DNA from: Flavobacteriaceae bacterium
GTDB taxonomy: Bacteria > Bacteroidota > Bacteroidia > Flavobacteriales > Flavobacteriaceae
Reading direction: 5' to 3'
NCBI GenBank assembly: GCA_027081505.1
Contig: JALWKK010000048.1
Coordinates: 1-33,087 of the forward strand
DNA length: 33,087 nt
In this document: positions 23,533 through 33,087 of the stretch, piece after piece
Position numbering within the stretch: position 1 is the stretch's first letter
Layout of the letters: every line of letters begins with the position of its first letter
Notes under the pieces: model-generated
Database searches by the model: none
What the model was told of the DNA's origin: nothing
What the model saw: only the letters and a program-made list of their open reading frames with translations
Translations under genes and position numbers: made by a program

Positions 23533-24405
23533 TTAATTGTTTTTATTACGTCGGTTTTTTCTTTTTCTTTCTTCTTTATTATCATCATTTACTCGAAAAA
23601 TGATGGGCAGGGTGTAGATTACACCTACTTCTTTTCCCTTTTGTTTGCCCGGAATCATTTTGGGTAATAGTTTGACAACACGTATGGCTTCTTTTTCAAG
23701 AATAGGATGAGGAGCTCTTGCTCTTATGCCTGTAACATACCCTTCTTTATTAATTTTAAACATAACGGTTATTCGTTGTAATCCGTTTAGTCTTAATGAA
23801 TTAGCAAGTGTTGTGTTAAAGTTTTTGTGTATGACGGTTTTAATATTATCGCTCATACATTTTTTTAACTCTAAATTGGTTTCTTGAAAGCATCCCGGAT
23901 ATTTGGGTACTTGTTCAATTATGGCAAACGGTTGGTCTTCGGGTTCTTTTTGTGTATTGTCATTGGATTTTTTTTCAATTTTATTTTCTGAAAATGAATT
24001 GGAGGCGCTATATTTCTCCGGATTTGAAAAATTCATATCTATGGTAAATTCGTCATAAAGCATTTCGCCCAAATGATTTTTATATGATTGAAGTGGTTTT
24101 ATGCTTCTTATCACACGAATGGTTGCATTTTTTAATACCGGGTCTTCGGTTTGTAAATCTTTAATGTAAAGGTTTCCTATTTGATCTACAAAAACAGCCA
24201 TCTTAACGTTTTTAATCGCTCCTTCTTCCATTTTTAATGAATCTAAAACCGAAACAAATTCATTATAAAGCAGACTTTCCACGCTACTTTTTAAGCAACT
24301 GCTTCGGGCGGCAATCGTAGGGTTTTCGTTACAACCATCAAGGTTAACGATTTGTGAAAATGCAGTTGTGGTAATGAAAGCTGTAAGTAAAATAAGGTTT
24401 TTCAT
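23533..24405 (-). CDS. Secreted TonB C-terminal domain protein
   Basis: A cleavable signal peptide (ending TTAFSQ, about residue 18) precedes two repeats of a TonB-like module. The first (about 20-130) is degenerate (VKMAVFVDQIGNLYIKDLQ). The second (about 155-270) has FAIIEQVPKYPGCF, then ITVMFKINKEGYVTGIRARAPHPILEKEAIRVVKLLPKM and a GVIYTLPIIF finish. Unlike a true TonB it has no N-terminal membrane anchor or proline-rich span, so energy transduction is unlikely; a periplasmic binding role is inferred. A very basic tail (EERKRKNRRNKNN) closes it. It lies 12 bases after thyA in the same operon. Confidence 0.85.
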   Translation of the reverse strand: MKNLILLTAFITTTAFSQIVNLDGCNENPTIAARSSCLKSSVESLLYNEFVSVLDSLKMEEGAIKNVKMAVFVDQIGNLYIKDLQTEDPVLKNATIRVIRSIKPLQSYKNHLGEMLYDEFTIDMNFSNPEKYSASNSFSENKIEKKSNDNTQKEPEDQPFAIIEQVPKYPGCFQETNLELKKCMSDNIKTVIHKNFNTTLANSLRLNGLQRITVMFKINKEGYVTGIRARAPHPILEKEAIRVVKLLPKMIPGKQKGKEVGVIYTLPIIFRVNDDNKEERKRKNRRNKNN

Positions 24406-24417
24406 GGTGTTATTTGT

Positions 24418-25242
24418 TTAAATGGCAACTTTCCCTTTAATATGCGGGTGCGGGTTATAGTCTGTTAAGGTAAAATCATCGAAGGTAAAATCAAAGATGT
24501 TTTTAATTTCCGGGTTTAAAATCATTTTGGGCAAGGGTCTGGGTGTTCTTGAAAGTTGCAATTTTACTTGTTCAAAATGGTTGGTATAAATATGAGCATC
24601 GCCAAAAGTATGTATAAATTCTCCGGGTTGGTAATCGCAAACTTGTGCCATCATCAATGTGAAAAGTGCATACGAAGCAATGTTAAACGGAACACCTAGA
24701 AAAATATCGGCACTACGTTGGTAAAGTTGGCACGAAAGCTTGCCGTCTGCCACATAAAACTGAAAGAAAGCATGACAAGGCGGAAGTGCGGCTTTACCGT
24801 TTGCTACATTTTCTGCAAACGATTTACCTGTGTCGGGTAAAACCGACGGGTTCCAAGCACTAACCAGCATCCGGCGGCTGTCGGGATTGTTTTTTAAGGC
24901 TTCAATAACTTGGGTTATTTGGTCTATTTCGTCGCTGTTCCAGTTGCGCCATTGGTGTCCGTAAACCGGACCTAAATCGCCGTTTTCGTCTGCCCATTCG
25001 TTCCAGATACGTACTCCGTTTTCTTGCAGGTATTTTATGTTGGTGTCGCCTTTTAAAAACCAAAGCAATTCGTAAATAATAGATTTAAGATGCAGTTTTT
25101 TGGTAGTTACCATAGGGAATCCCTCGCTTAGATCAAACCGCATTTGATACCCGAAAACACTTTTGGTTCCGGTTCCGGTTCGGTCTGCCTTTAATGTGCC
25201 GTTTTCTAAAACGTGTTTTATTAAATCGTGATATTGTTTCAT
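24418..25242 (-). CDS. thyA: Thymidylate synthase
   Basis: ThyA makes dTMP from dUMP with methylene-tetrahydrofolate. Present are [12 protein letters not shown] (phosphate-binding Arg21), the nucleophile Cys156 in [32 protein letters not shown] and the terminal [14 protein letters not shown]. At 274 aa it is about ten longer than the E. coli enzyme because of an insertion ([18 protein letters not shown]) just before the active site; such an insertion is familiar in Bacteroidota. It heads a thyA - TonB_C - 2TM - folA operon, which places both enzymes of the thymidylate cycle under one transcript. Confidence 0.96.
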   Translation of the reverse strand: MKQYHDLIKHVLENGTLKADRTGTGTKSVFGYQMRFDLSEGFPMVTTKKLHLKSIIYELLWFLKGDTNIKYLQENGVRIWNEWADENGDLGPVYGHQWRNWNSDEIDQITQVIEALKNNPDSRRMLVSAWNPSVLPDTGKSFAENVANGKAALPPCHAFFQFYVADGKLSCQLYQRSADIFLGVPFNIASYALFTLMMAQVCDYQPGEFIHTFGDAHIYTNHFEQVKLQLSRTPRPLPKMILNPEIKNIFDFTFDDFTLTDYNPHPHIKGKVAI

Positions 25243-25390
25243 AGTAAGCCTGCTCTAAGCAGTGTATTGATTTTATTAAAATAACTATTTCAGCCCAAAG
25301 AGTAATGAATAATTATCTGGCAATAAAAATACCAAAAAAACCGCTTTTTGTTTAATTTTTTTTACAGAACTAATCAAGAAAGTTATTAAC

Positions 25391-25398
25391 TAATTTTG
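25391..25398 (+). promoter_or_regulatory. Putative -7 box of the secreted T9SS protein gene
   Basis: TAATTTTG matches TAnnTTTG 47 nt before the ATG at 25446; no well-placed TTG. Confidence 0.35.
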
Positions 25399-25445
25399 TA
25401 ATATCACGGATATTTTTTTATATTTAACCATAGAAACCATTAGTT

Positions 25446-25982
25446 ATGAAACAAAAAATATTTTTTTTACTACTGTTCTTCGTGAGTTTTACACAGGCAC
25501 AAGAGATTTATAATCACACTTGGTATTTGTTTCAAATTAATGTAGGAGGAAATGATGTTCCTATTTCTTATAATGAGGAAATTCCTATTGTACAAGCCAA
25601 TTTTACACAGGGAAACCCTGATTTTTTTGAAACAAGTGCCTGTAATTACTACTCAGGAGACGTATTTGTAGATGTTAATCAATCAACTATGCAGTTTGAT
25701 ATTGATTGCACAATGGTTGTTTGTGCAAATCCTAATAATACTGATTTTGACAATGCGTATAGTTACTTCTTTACAGAAAACAACCAAGATGTATATACGT
25801 ACACCACTGCTTATATTGATGGTCCTCCCGGTCCGGATGAGTTTATTTTAATGATTACCAAACCCAACGGTGATTACATCATTTATAGTGATTTACAATA
25901 TTATTTTTCTACACCCGAAAACGCTTTGCAAAATTTACAAATCCTGCCTAATCCGGTAACACAATCATTTGTTATTACGTGA
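25446..25982 (+). CDS. Secreted protein, truncated before its T9SS sorting domain
   Basis: A signal peptide (ending FTQAQ, about residue 19) is followed by a beta-rich domain (YNHTWYLFQINVGGNDVPIS, then SACNYYSGDVFVD and FDIDCTMVVCANPNNTDFDNAYSYFF) typical of small flavobacterial secreted proteins of unknown function. Four cysteines may form disulfides. The beginning of a sorting domain (LQNLQILPNPVTQSFVIT) is then cut by TGA at 25980-25982. The same frame continues for 60 more codons as a complete sorting domain (next entry). As read, the product is 178 aa and would reach the periplasm without the signal needed for cell-surface export. Confidence 0.75.
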   Translation: MKQKIFFLLLFFVSFTQAQEIYNHTWYLFQINVGGNDVPISYNEEIPIVQANFTQGNPDFFETSACNYYSGDVFVDVNQSTMQFDIDCTMVVCANPNNTDFDNAYSYFFTENNQDVYTYTTAYIDGPPGPDEFILMITKPNGDYIIYSDLQYYFSTPENALQNLQILPNPVTQSFVIT

Positions 25983-26165
25983 AGCAAGAATGTTGGAGCG
26001 TTACAAATAACTCTTTATGATGTGAATGGAAAAAAAGTAGTACAGACGGCAAACTATGTCAACGGTGAGTCAATTAATATTAATCAATTAAAAACCGGAA
26101 TTTATTTTGTTAGCTTAACAGATGAAAACGGGAATAATTCGGTTAAAAAACTGGTAAAACGATAG
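25983..26165 (+). pseudogene. Separated T9SS sorting-domain remainder of the upstream gene
   Basis: In frame with 25446-25982 and after the TGA, the sequence reads SKNVGALQITLYDVNGKKVV, then NGESINININQLKTGIYFVSL-like codons, and ends NSVKKLVKR and TAG at 26163-26165. This is a full type A sorting-domain C-terminus. The undamaged gene would encode 239 aa. A single base change (for example CGA, GGA or TGG to TGA) explains the interruption. Confidence 0.8.
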
Positions 26166-26511
26166 TTGTTTAGAAATTGTTTCCTAAATTTTTGAATGCC
26201 TTTATTCACAAAATTCTTTTAAATATTACAAAGCATTGTCTAAATAATTTTTGTATTGCAATTATTTTTTTCATTGATAAATAGAAATTAGTAGAGTTTT
26301 ACAGCAAAGTCAAGATGACTTCAATAAGCAAGAATATGCCATTTTATCATAGTTTTGTAAAAGGGATTGATTTTTGAAAAGTCACTATCTATGAAATGAG
26401 TATAAACTTTTTTTAAAGCATATTTTACTTAGATGGTTAAAATAAGTTTATGCGAAAACGAAGTGGTTCCGGATGTTTATAAAATTTGGAATTACTTTTA
26501 AAATTAAATAA
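26166..26511. other. Gene-less AT-rich stretch
   Basis: This gap of 346 bases has no ORF, tRNA, clear hairpin terminator or recognisable repeat on either strand. It presumably carries the promoter of the rhomboid gene, but no exact TAnnTTTG box could be placed near that start. Confidence 0.5.
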
Positions 26512-26529
26512 TTGCAAATTTTTAAACAG

Positions 26530-27309
26530 ATGAAACAACCCGTTCAAAAACTAAAATTTACCACTACTATGTGGTTGGTACCGGTTTTACTGGTTTTTAC
26601 AATGGTTGTTTTGTATTGGGCAGCTCAGGTTTTTAAAATAGATTTGCATTATTACGGCATTTACCCTAAGCGGTGGATAGCTTTACGCGGGATTTTTACA
26701 TCACCTTTTATTCACGGAAGTCTAAAACATTTATTTAACAATATGGTGCCACTTTTTGTGCTTACAACGGCACTTTTTTACTTTTACCGAAGTGTTAAAT
26801 GGCGTGTGTTGCTATTAGGAACACTATTAACAGGATTGGCAACATGGGTAATAGGAAGACCTTCGTGGCATATTGGCGCAAGCGGTATTATTTATCTGCT
26901 CACTTCATTTTTGTTATTTAAAGGAATTTTTTCAAAACAATACCAACTCACGGCATTGTCGTTTGCCGTTATTTTTTTGTATGGAGGTTTTATTTGGTAT
27001 GTGTTTCCGGTTGACCCGAAAATATCGTGGGAAGGACACCTTTCGGGATTTTTTGTAGGTTTTTTGTTTGCATTGATTTTTAACGAAAAAACAATTCAAA
27101 ATAAAAAATACGATTGGGAACGGGACGATTTTAATCCGGAAGAAGACCCTTTTATCAGTCAATTTGATGAAGAAGGTAATTTTATTGAAACCCCAAAAGA
27201 AGAACCCTCTGATGATTTGGTTGAAATCAACTCATCGAAAGAAAAACCTCATGTAAAAAAGGTAATCTATACATTTAAAAAAACGGAGCATAAAGATGAG
27301 AAAAATTAA
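26530..27309 (+). CDS. Rhomboid family intramembrane serine protease
   Basis: It cleaves membrane-spanning substrates within the lipid bilayer. Six membrane helices are predicted in residues 10-190. The family marks are the FIHGSLKHLFNNMVPL loop-helix, the nucleophile Ser in HIGASGIIYLL and the catalytic His in WEGHLSGFFVGFL. A hydrophilic, acidic C-terminal tail of about 65 residues (RDDFNPEEDPFISQFDEEGNF...) faces the cytoplasm. ATG at 26530 is preferred; the ORF-track start six codons upstream is TTG. The stop overlaps the convergent rlmB stop by 4 bases. The substrate is unknown. Confidence 0.9.
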   Translation: MKQPVQKLKFTTTMWLVPVLLVFTMVVLYWAAQVFKIDLHYYGIYPKRWIALRGIFTSPFIHGSLKHLFNNMVPLFVLTTALFYFYRSVKWRVLLLGTLLTGLATWVIGRPSWHIGASGIIYLLTSFLLFKGIFSKQYQLTALSFAVIFLYGGFIWYVFPVDPKISWEGHLSGFFVGFLFALIFNEKTIQNKKYDWERDDFNPEEDPFISQFDEEGNFIETPKEEPSDDLVEINSSKEKPHVKKVIYTFKKTEHKDEKN

Positions 27310-28034
27310 AAACGTTGTCTAACGGCTTCATAAAGAAATGCCCCACACGCCACCGAAACATTCAACGAATTAATTTCGCCCAAGAGCGGTAATGCTGCTT
27401 TTTCATCTACTAATTTGAGTACGCCCGGAGAAATTCCTTTTCCTTCCGATCCCATAACAACAGCTGTTGGTACCGTAAGATCGACATCGTAAACCTTTTT
27501 TGTTGCATGCTCGGCTGCAGCAACGGTTTTAATCCCCGAAGCTTGTAAATAATAAATAGCATCTTTACTATGATTTACTTTACAAATTGGAATTTTAAAA
27601 ATAGCGCCGGCTGAAGTTTTAACGGTATCTGCTGTTACAGGAGCACCTCCTGATTTAGGTATAATGATTGCCGATACACCGGTACATTCGGCAGTTCTGA
27701 TAATGGCTCCAAAATTACGAACGTCGCTTATTTGATCTAACAACAAAAACAATGGGGTAGTGGTTTTGGCAGTCACTTCTTTAACAATTTCTTCTAACGA
27801 ATAAAAATTTATTGGTGATAGCGTAGCCACAATACCTTGATGATTTCCTCCTTTAGCAAGGCGGTTTAGTTTTTCGACAGGAACAAAATTTATAGTTGTT
27901 TCCTTGTTAGAAAGCGATTGGATTATTTCATTAATAGCAGGATGGTGTCTGTCTTTTTGAATAAAAAGTTTGTCTATTATTTTTCCGGATTTTATTGCTT
28001 CCTCAACGGGATGGATGCCAAAGGTAAAATTCAT
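27306..28034 (-). CDS. rlmB: 23S rRNA (guanosine-2'-O)-methyltransferase RlmB
   Basis: This SPOUT (TrmH-type) methyltransferase modifies the ribose of a guanosine in 23S rRNA (G2251 in E. coli). The N-terminal substrate-binding domain (FGIHPVEEAIKSGKIIDKLFI, about 1-70) is followed by the knotted SAM domain with NFGAIIRTAECTGVSAIII, VMGSEGKGIS and INSLNVSVACGAFLYE. The ORF-track start at 28055 lies within a perfect -7 box (TACCTTTG, minus 28053-28060), so translation must begin later; MNFTFGIHPVEE at 28034 (242 aa) fits the family. Other TrmH-family specificities cannot be fully excluded. Confidence 0.91.
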   Translation of the reverse strand: MNFTFGIHPVEEAIKSGKIIDKLFIQKDRHHPAINEIIQSLSNKETTINFVPVEKLNRLAKGGNHQGIVATLSPINFYSLEEIVKEVTAKTTTPLFLLLDQISDVRNFGAIIRTAECTGVSAIIIPKSGGAPVTADTVKTSAGAIFKIPICKVNHSKDAIYYLQASGIKTVAAAEHATKKVYDVDLTVPTAVVMGSEGKGISPGVLKLVDEKAALPLLGEINSLNVSVACGAFLYEAVRQRF

Positions 28035-28052
28035 AATAATGCGATGTTTGCG

Positions 28053-28060
28053 CAAAGGTA
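28053..28060 (-). promoter_or_regulatory. Putative -7 box of rlmB
   Basis: TACCTTTG matches TAnnTTTG 18 nt before the ATG at 28034 and overlaps the longer ORF start, which it rules out. Confidence 0.5.
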
Positions 28061-28091
28061 GTTTAAAAGGTTAGTTAAATATACTTTTTTA

Positions 28092-29060
28092 TCATTGATT
28101 ATCCCTTACCAGTGGCATGGTACTACAACGCAATAATCCTTCTTGCTTGGCAATTTCTGCATACGGAACCTCTTCAACTGTAAAACCTTGGTTGCGTAAC
28201 CAAGTATTTAAACGGATGAAGTTTTTTTCGGAAACTACCACATCGGGAGCAATTGAAAAAATATTGCTGTTCATTTGGTACATTTCATCTGCCGTGATAT
28301 GAAAACAATTTTCTTTTCCGAAGAAATTTACCAACCAAAGATATTCGTCTTCTTCTAAAAAACCTTCTTTATGAATGATGGCTTTTCCCATTCCTAAGGG
28401 TTGAAAACAACAATCTAAGTGGAGCGCATTATTTTTTGCAAAGTCATGAAGTTCTTCTACGGTATTTGATTTAGACTTTTCGGGTTGAAATCCTACCGAT
28501 TTTTTTAGGTTGAATGATTTTACTTTTTTGTTTGGAAACAATTCTTGAAGCAGTTTTATAGCCTTCATATTAGTTCGGGCGGTAATGATATTCGGGTAAT
28601 CTTCTTTTTTATAGGTTCCTATAAAAATATATTCGTTCCAAGGCATTACATCACCACCTTCAATGTGGGCATCTTCAGGTAAGGTAATTCGGTTTTCTTT
28701 GGGTATTTGTTGCCAAACGTATTCTATAGCTTGAATTTCTTTATCTCTGTTTGGGAGAATATTTGCTTTAATCAATTTATCTTCGATAACAAAGGCAATG
28801 TCTCGAGCAAAAATTTGGTTATAATTTTTTATTTGCTCAGGTCTGTAAACGGTAACTCCGTATTTTATAAAAATTTCGTTTAGTGCCTCAATTTCTCGAA
28901 TCATTGCCGGCTCAATAGGATAAGTGCCCTTTTTAATATGTTCTGCAGATTTTGGATCGTAGGTTTCTTCAAGTTTTGGCTTTTCTCCTAGCGAGTCTGC
29001 TCTTCCTAAGACTACGGATCGTAATCTGGATACCTCGTCTGTAACGTGTAATTTAATCAT
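28092..29060 (-). CDS. Arginine deiminase / DDAH-like amidinotransferase-fold hydrolase
   Basis: This is a guanidino-group hydrolase or transferase of the pentein fold. The catalytic set is complete: the acidic IEGGDVMPW, the His in LHLDCCFQPLG and the nucleophile Cys near the C-terminus in LLRCSTMPLVRDN. The N-terminal RSVVLGRADSLG and VYRPEQIKNYNQIFARDIAFVI are typical of the amidinotransferase branch. The substrate (arginine, methylarginine or another guanidine) is not decidable from sequence. The -7 box TATATTTG ends 4 nt before the ATG, directly after the gltA terminator. No arginine-catabolic partner genes are nearby. Confidence 0.85.
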   Translation of the reverse strand: MIKLHVTDEVSRLRSVVLGRADSLGEKPKLEETYDPKSAEHIKKGTYPIEPAMIREIEALNEIFIKYGVTVYRPEQIKNYNQIFARDIAFVIEDKLIKANILPNRDKEIQAIEYVWQQIPKENRITLPEDAHIEGGDVMPWNEYIFIGTYKKEDYPNIITARTNMKAIKLLQELFPNKKVKSFNLKKSVGFQPEKSKSNTVEELHDFAKNNALHLDCCFQPLGMGKAIIHKEGFLEEDEYLWLVNFFGKENCFHITADEMYQMNSNIFSIAPDVVVSEKNFIRLNTWLRNQGFTVEEVPYAEIAKQEGLLRCSTMPLVRDNQ

Positions 29061-29064
29061 AAAG

Positions 29065-29072
29065 CAAATATA
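29065..29072 (-). promoter_or_regulatory. Putative -7 box of the DDAH-like gene
   Basis: TATATTTG matches TAnnTTTG and is 4 nt before the ATG (CTTT-ATG). It follows directly on the T-run of the gltA terminator. Confidence 0.5.
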
Positions 29073-29105
29073 AAAAAAAGCATCCGGTTATTAGGATGCT
29101 TTTTT
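29072..29105 (-). terminator. Terminator of gltA
   Basis: On the minus strand AAAAAGCATCC-TAATAACC-GGATGCTTTTT forms an 11-bp stem followed by an uninterrupted T-run that merges with the next gene's -7 box. Confidence 0.85.
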
Positions 29106-29119
29106 AGAGTGGGGTAAAA

Positions 29120-30406
29120 TTATCTTTTTGTTATTGGTTTAAAATCTCTTAGGTTTTCACCAATATAAACTTGTCTGGGTCTTCCAATAGGTTCTTTTCG
29201 CAGTCGCATTTCGCGCCATTGAGCAATCCATCCGGGTAGTCTTCCCAGTGCAAACATAGGTGTAAACATTTCGGTAGGGATGCCTAAGGCTCTGTAAATA
29301 ATACCCGAATAAAAATCTACGTTAGGATATAATTTTCTGTCTACAAAATAGGGATCTCTTAGTGCTTCTTTTTCCAATCCTTTGGCAATGTCTAAAATTG
29401 GATCTTCTACTCCTAAATCTGCCAACACTTCATCGGCTGATTTTTTGATGATTTTGGCGCGAGGATCGAAGTTTTTATATACTCTGTGACCAAAACCCAT
29501 TAATCTAAACGGATCGCTTTTGTCTTTGGCTTTTGCCATATATTTTTTGGTATCTCCATCATCTGCTTTTATAGCTTCTAACATTTCAATTACCGCTTGG
29601 TTTGCACCACCGTGCAAAGGTCCCCAAAGTGCATTAATTCCTGCAGAGATGGATACAAATAATCCAGCATGAGACGAGCCTACCATTCGTACTGTTGAAG
29701 TGGAACAATTTTGTTCGTGATCTGCATGTAAAATTAATAGTTTATCTAAAGCATCTACAACTACAGGGTTAAGCACATAATCTTCGGTGGGTTTTTTAAA
29801 CATCATTTTTAGGAAATTTTCTACATAACCTAAAGAATTATCGCCGTAGTCTAGTGGTAATCCGGCTCGTTTCCTGTAAGCCCAAGCTGTTAACACAGGA
29901 AATTTTCCTAAAAGTCTTACTATCGCATTATACATTTCTTCATCGGACTCTACATCTACCGAAGAAGGGTTAAAGGCAACTAAAGCACTTGTTAAGGATG
30001 ATAAAACGCCCATTGGATGAGCGGCTTTGGGGAAGCCATCTATGATTTTTTTTATATCCTCATCGACATGTGCTTGGTCTTTAATATCTGTAGAAAACTT
30101 AATGAGTTGTTCTTCTGTGGGTAATTCACCGAATATGAGTAAATAAGCTACTTCCAGAAAATCTGCTTTTTCGGCTAAATCTTCAATGGCATAGCCTCTA
30201 TACCGTAAGATGCCTTTTTCTCCGTTAAGAAAAGTGATGGCACTCTCACAAGAACCTGTGTTTTTAAAACCGGGGTCTAAGGTGATAACTCCGTTTGTTA
30301 AACTACGTAATTTTTTTATGTCGATAGCTACCTCATTTTCGGTTCCAACTACCAAAGGAAATTCTATTTTTTTCCCATTTATTTCAAATATTGCTGATTT
30401 TGACAT
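29120..30406 (-). CDS. gltA: Citrate synthase
   Basis: GltA condenses oxaloacetate and acetyl-CoA to citrate, entering the TCA cycle. It is the 428-aa hexameric (type II) form with an N-terminal beta domain (about 1-50). Active-site residues are in ILHADHEQNCSTSTVRMVG (His), LMGFGHRVYKNFDPRA (His) and NVDFYSGIIYRALGIP (Asp). The C-terminus has WREMRLRKEPIGRPRQ. It forms its own unit between the eno stop and the terminator at 29072-29105; the nearest promoter-like box is TATCTTTA, one mismatch from consensus. Confidence 0.96.
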   Translation of the reverse strand: MSKSAIFEINGKKIEFPLVVGTENEVAIDIKKLRSLTNGVITLDPGFKNTGSCESAITFLNGEKGILRYRGYAIEDLAEKADFLEVAYLLIFGELPTEEQLIKFSTDIKDQAHVDEDIKKIIDGFPKAAHPMGVLSSLTSALVAFNPSSVDVESDEEMYNAIVRLLGKFPVLTAWAYRKRAGLPLDYGDNSLGYVENFLKMMFKKPTEDYVLNPVVVDALDKLLILHADHEQNCSTSTVRMVGSSHAGLFVSISAGINALWGPLHGGANQAVIEMLEAIKADDGDTKKYMAKAKDKSDPFRLMGFGHRVYKNFDPRAKIIKKSADEVLADLGVEDPILDIAKGLEKEALRDPYFVDRKLYPNVDFYSGIIYRALGIPTEMFTPMFALGRLPGWIAQWREMRLRKEPIGRPRQVYIGENLRDFKPITKR

Positions 30407-30465
30407 AATTTGTGCTTTTAATTTATTTTACCGTAAAGATACAAAATATTCGTCAATTTTTTAGC

Positions 30466-30494
30466 AAAAACTAACACTTGTTAGGTGTTTTTTT
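30466..30494 (-). terminator. Probable terminator of the carA-eno operon
   Basis: CTAAC-ACTT-GTTAG (30471-30484) can alternatively pair as AACAC/GTGTT on the minus strand, flanked by A- and T-runs on both sides. The stem is short, so confidence is moderate. Confidence 0.4.
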
Positions 30495-30538
30495 AACGGG
30501 ATATTAAGTAGATTTTTTTTAAAAATATTTACCGAATA

Positions 30539-32943
<2,405 letters not shown>

Positions 32944-32956
32944 AAAAAAAGTTTTA

Positions 32957-32989
32957 CAAAAATACTTTAAAAGTTTTTACAAATTACAA
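32957..32989 (-). promoter_or_regulatory. Promoter of the carA-eno operon
   Basis: TTG (rc of CAA at 32987-32989), a 22-nt spacer and TATTTTTG (minus 32957-32964) fit TTG-N17-23-TAnnTTTG, 13 nt before the carA ATG. Confidence 0.6.
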
Positions 32990-33087
32990 GATGAAGAATA
33001 TAAAACATTATGGCAAAATGCAATTTTCATATTTGATACAAACATATTATTAAACCTATACAGATATCAATCATCTACAAGAGATGG

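Noticed and set aside
24790-24860. The insertion before the ThyA active-site Cys as a novel domain
   Set aside because: The stretch is short, keeps the frame and fits a known length variation of Bacteroidota thymidylate synthases.
26166-26511. Small-gene or pseudogene remnants in the gap before the rhomboid gene
   Set aside because: Reading all six frames gave only short, stop-ridden peptides with no recognisable motif.

Overview
The window is chromosomal DNA of a low-GC member of the Flavobacteriia (Bacteroidota). The evidence is the type IX secretion / gliding set (porV, porU, gldJ), type A sorting domains ending in KLVIL-, KLVKR- or RFIKN-like tails, the Bacteroidota promoter box TAnnTTTG in front of most transcription units, the near absence of Shine-Dalgarno sequences, and families typical of the group (DUF3109, 2TM domain, MarC, TonB_C proteins).

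Layout. 1-2.2 kb: a terminator, tRNA-Asn(GTT) and rseP, then a 578-base gap holding inverted repeats, the orphan tail of a secreted protein and a short copy of a palindromic repeat. 2.2-10.3 kb: a SCO1-like copper chaperone, convergent with a porU-porV-cdd operon, and divergent gldJ. 10.3-15.8 kb: marC, a 64-aa membrane protein, pepP and a 95-aa membrane protein on the minus strand; DUF3109, an 11-residue-repeat lipoprotein, an HTH-S24 repressor-like regulator, an OB-fold protein and a VanZ-like membrane protein. 15.8-20.4 kb: envelope and lipid genes waaA, a DegT/DnrJ aminotransferase overlapping galE, and fabD.

20.4-22.6 kb is the accessory spot. A fructosamine-kinase gene, once the last gene of the thyA...folA operon, has been split by about 1.3 kb carrying a DUF1016/PDDEXK nuclease gene (itself broken by an in-frame stop) and a 162-bp near-perfectly palindromic, MITE-like element. 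The element's 64-bp relative lies at 2066-2129, beside another decayed gene. 22.6-25.2 kb: folA, a 2TM protein, a TonB_C protein and thyA in one operon. 25.4-26.2 kb: a secreted protein whose C-terminal sorting domain is cut off by an in-frame TGA. 26.5-33 kb: a rhomboid protease, rlmB, a DDAH/arginine-deiminase-like hydrolase, gltA, and a carA-eno operon.

Most of the window is conserved housekeeping. No new multi-gene system is visible. The points of most interest are the interrupted fructosamine-kinase locus, the palindromic repeat found twice at gene breakpoints, five genes whose -7 box lies only 3-4 nt before the ATG (probably leaderless mRNAs), a cysteine cluster in the aminotransferase, and a terminator that abuts the next gene's promoter at 29.07 kb.
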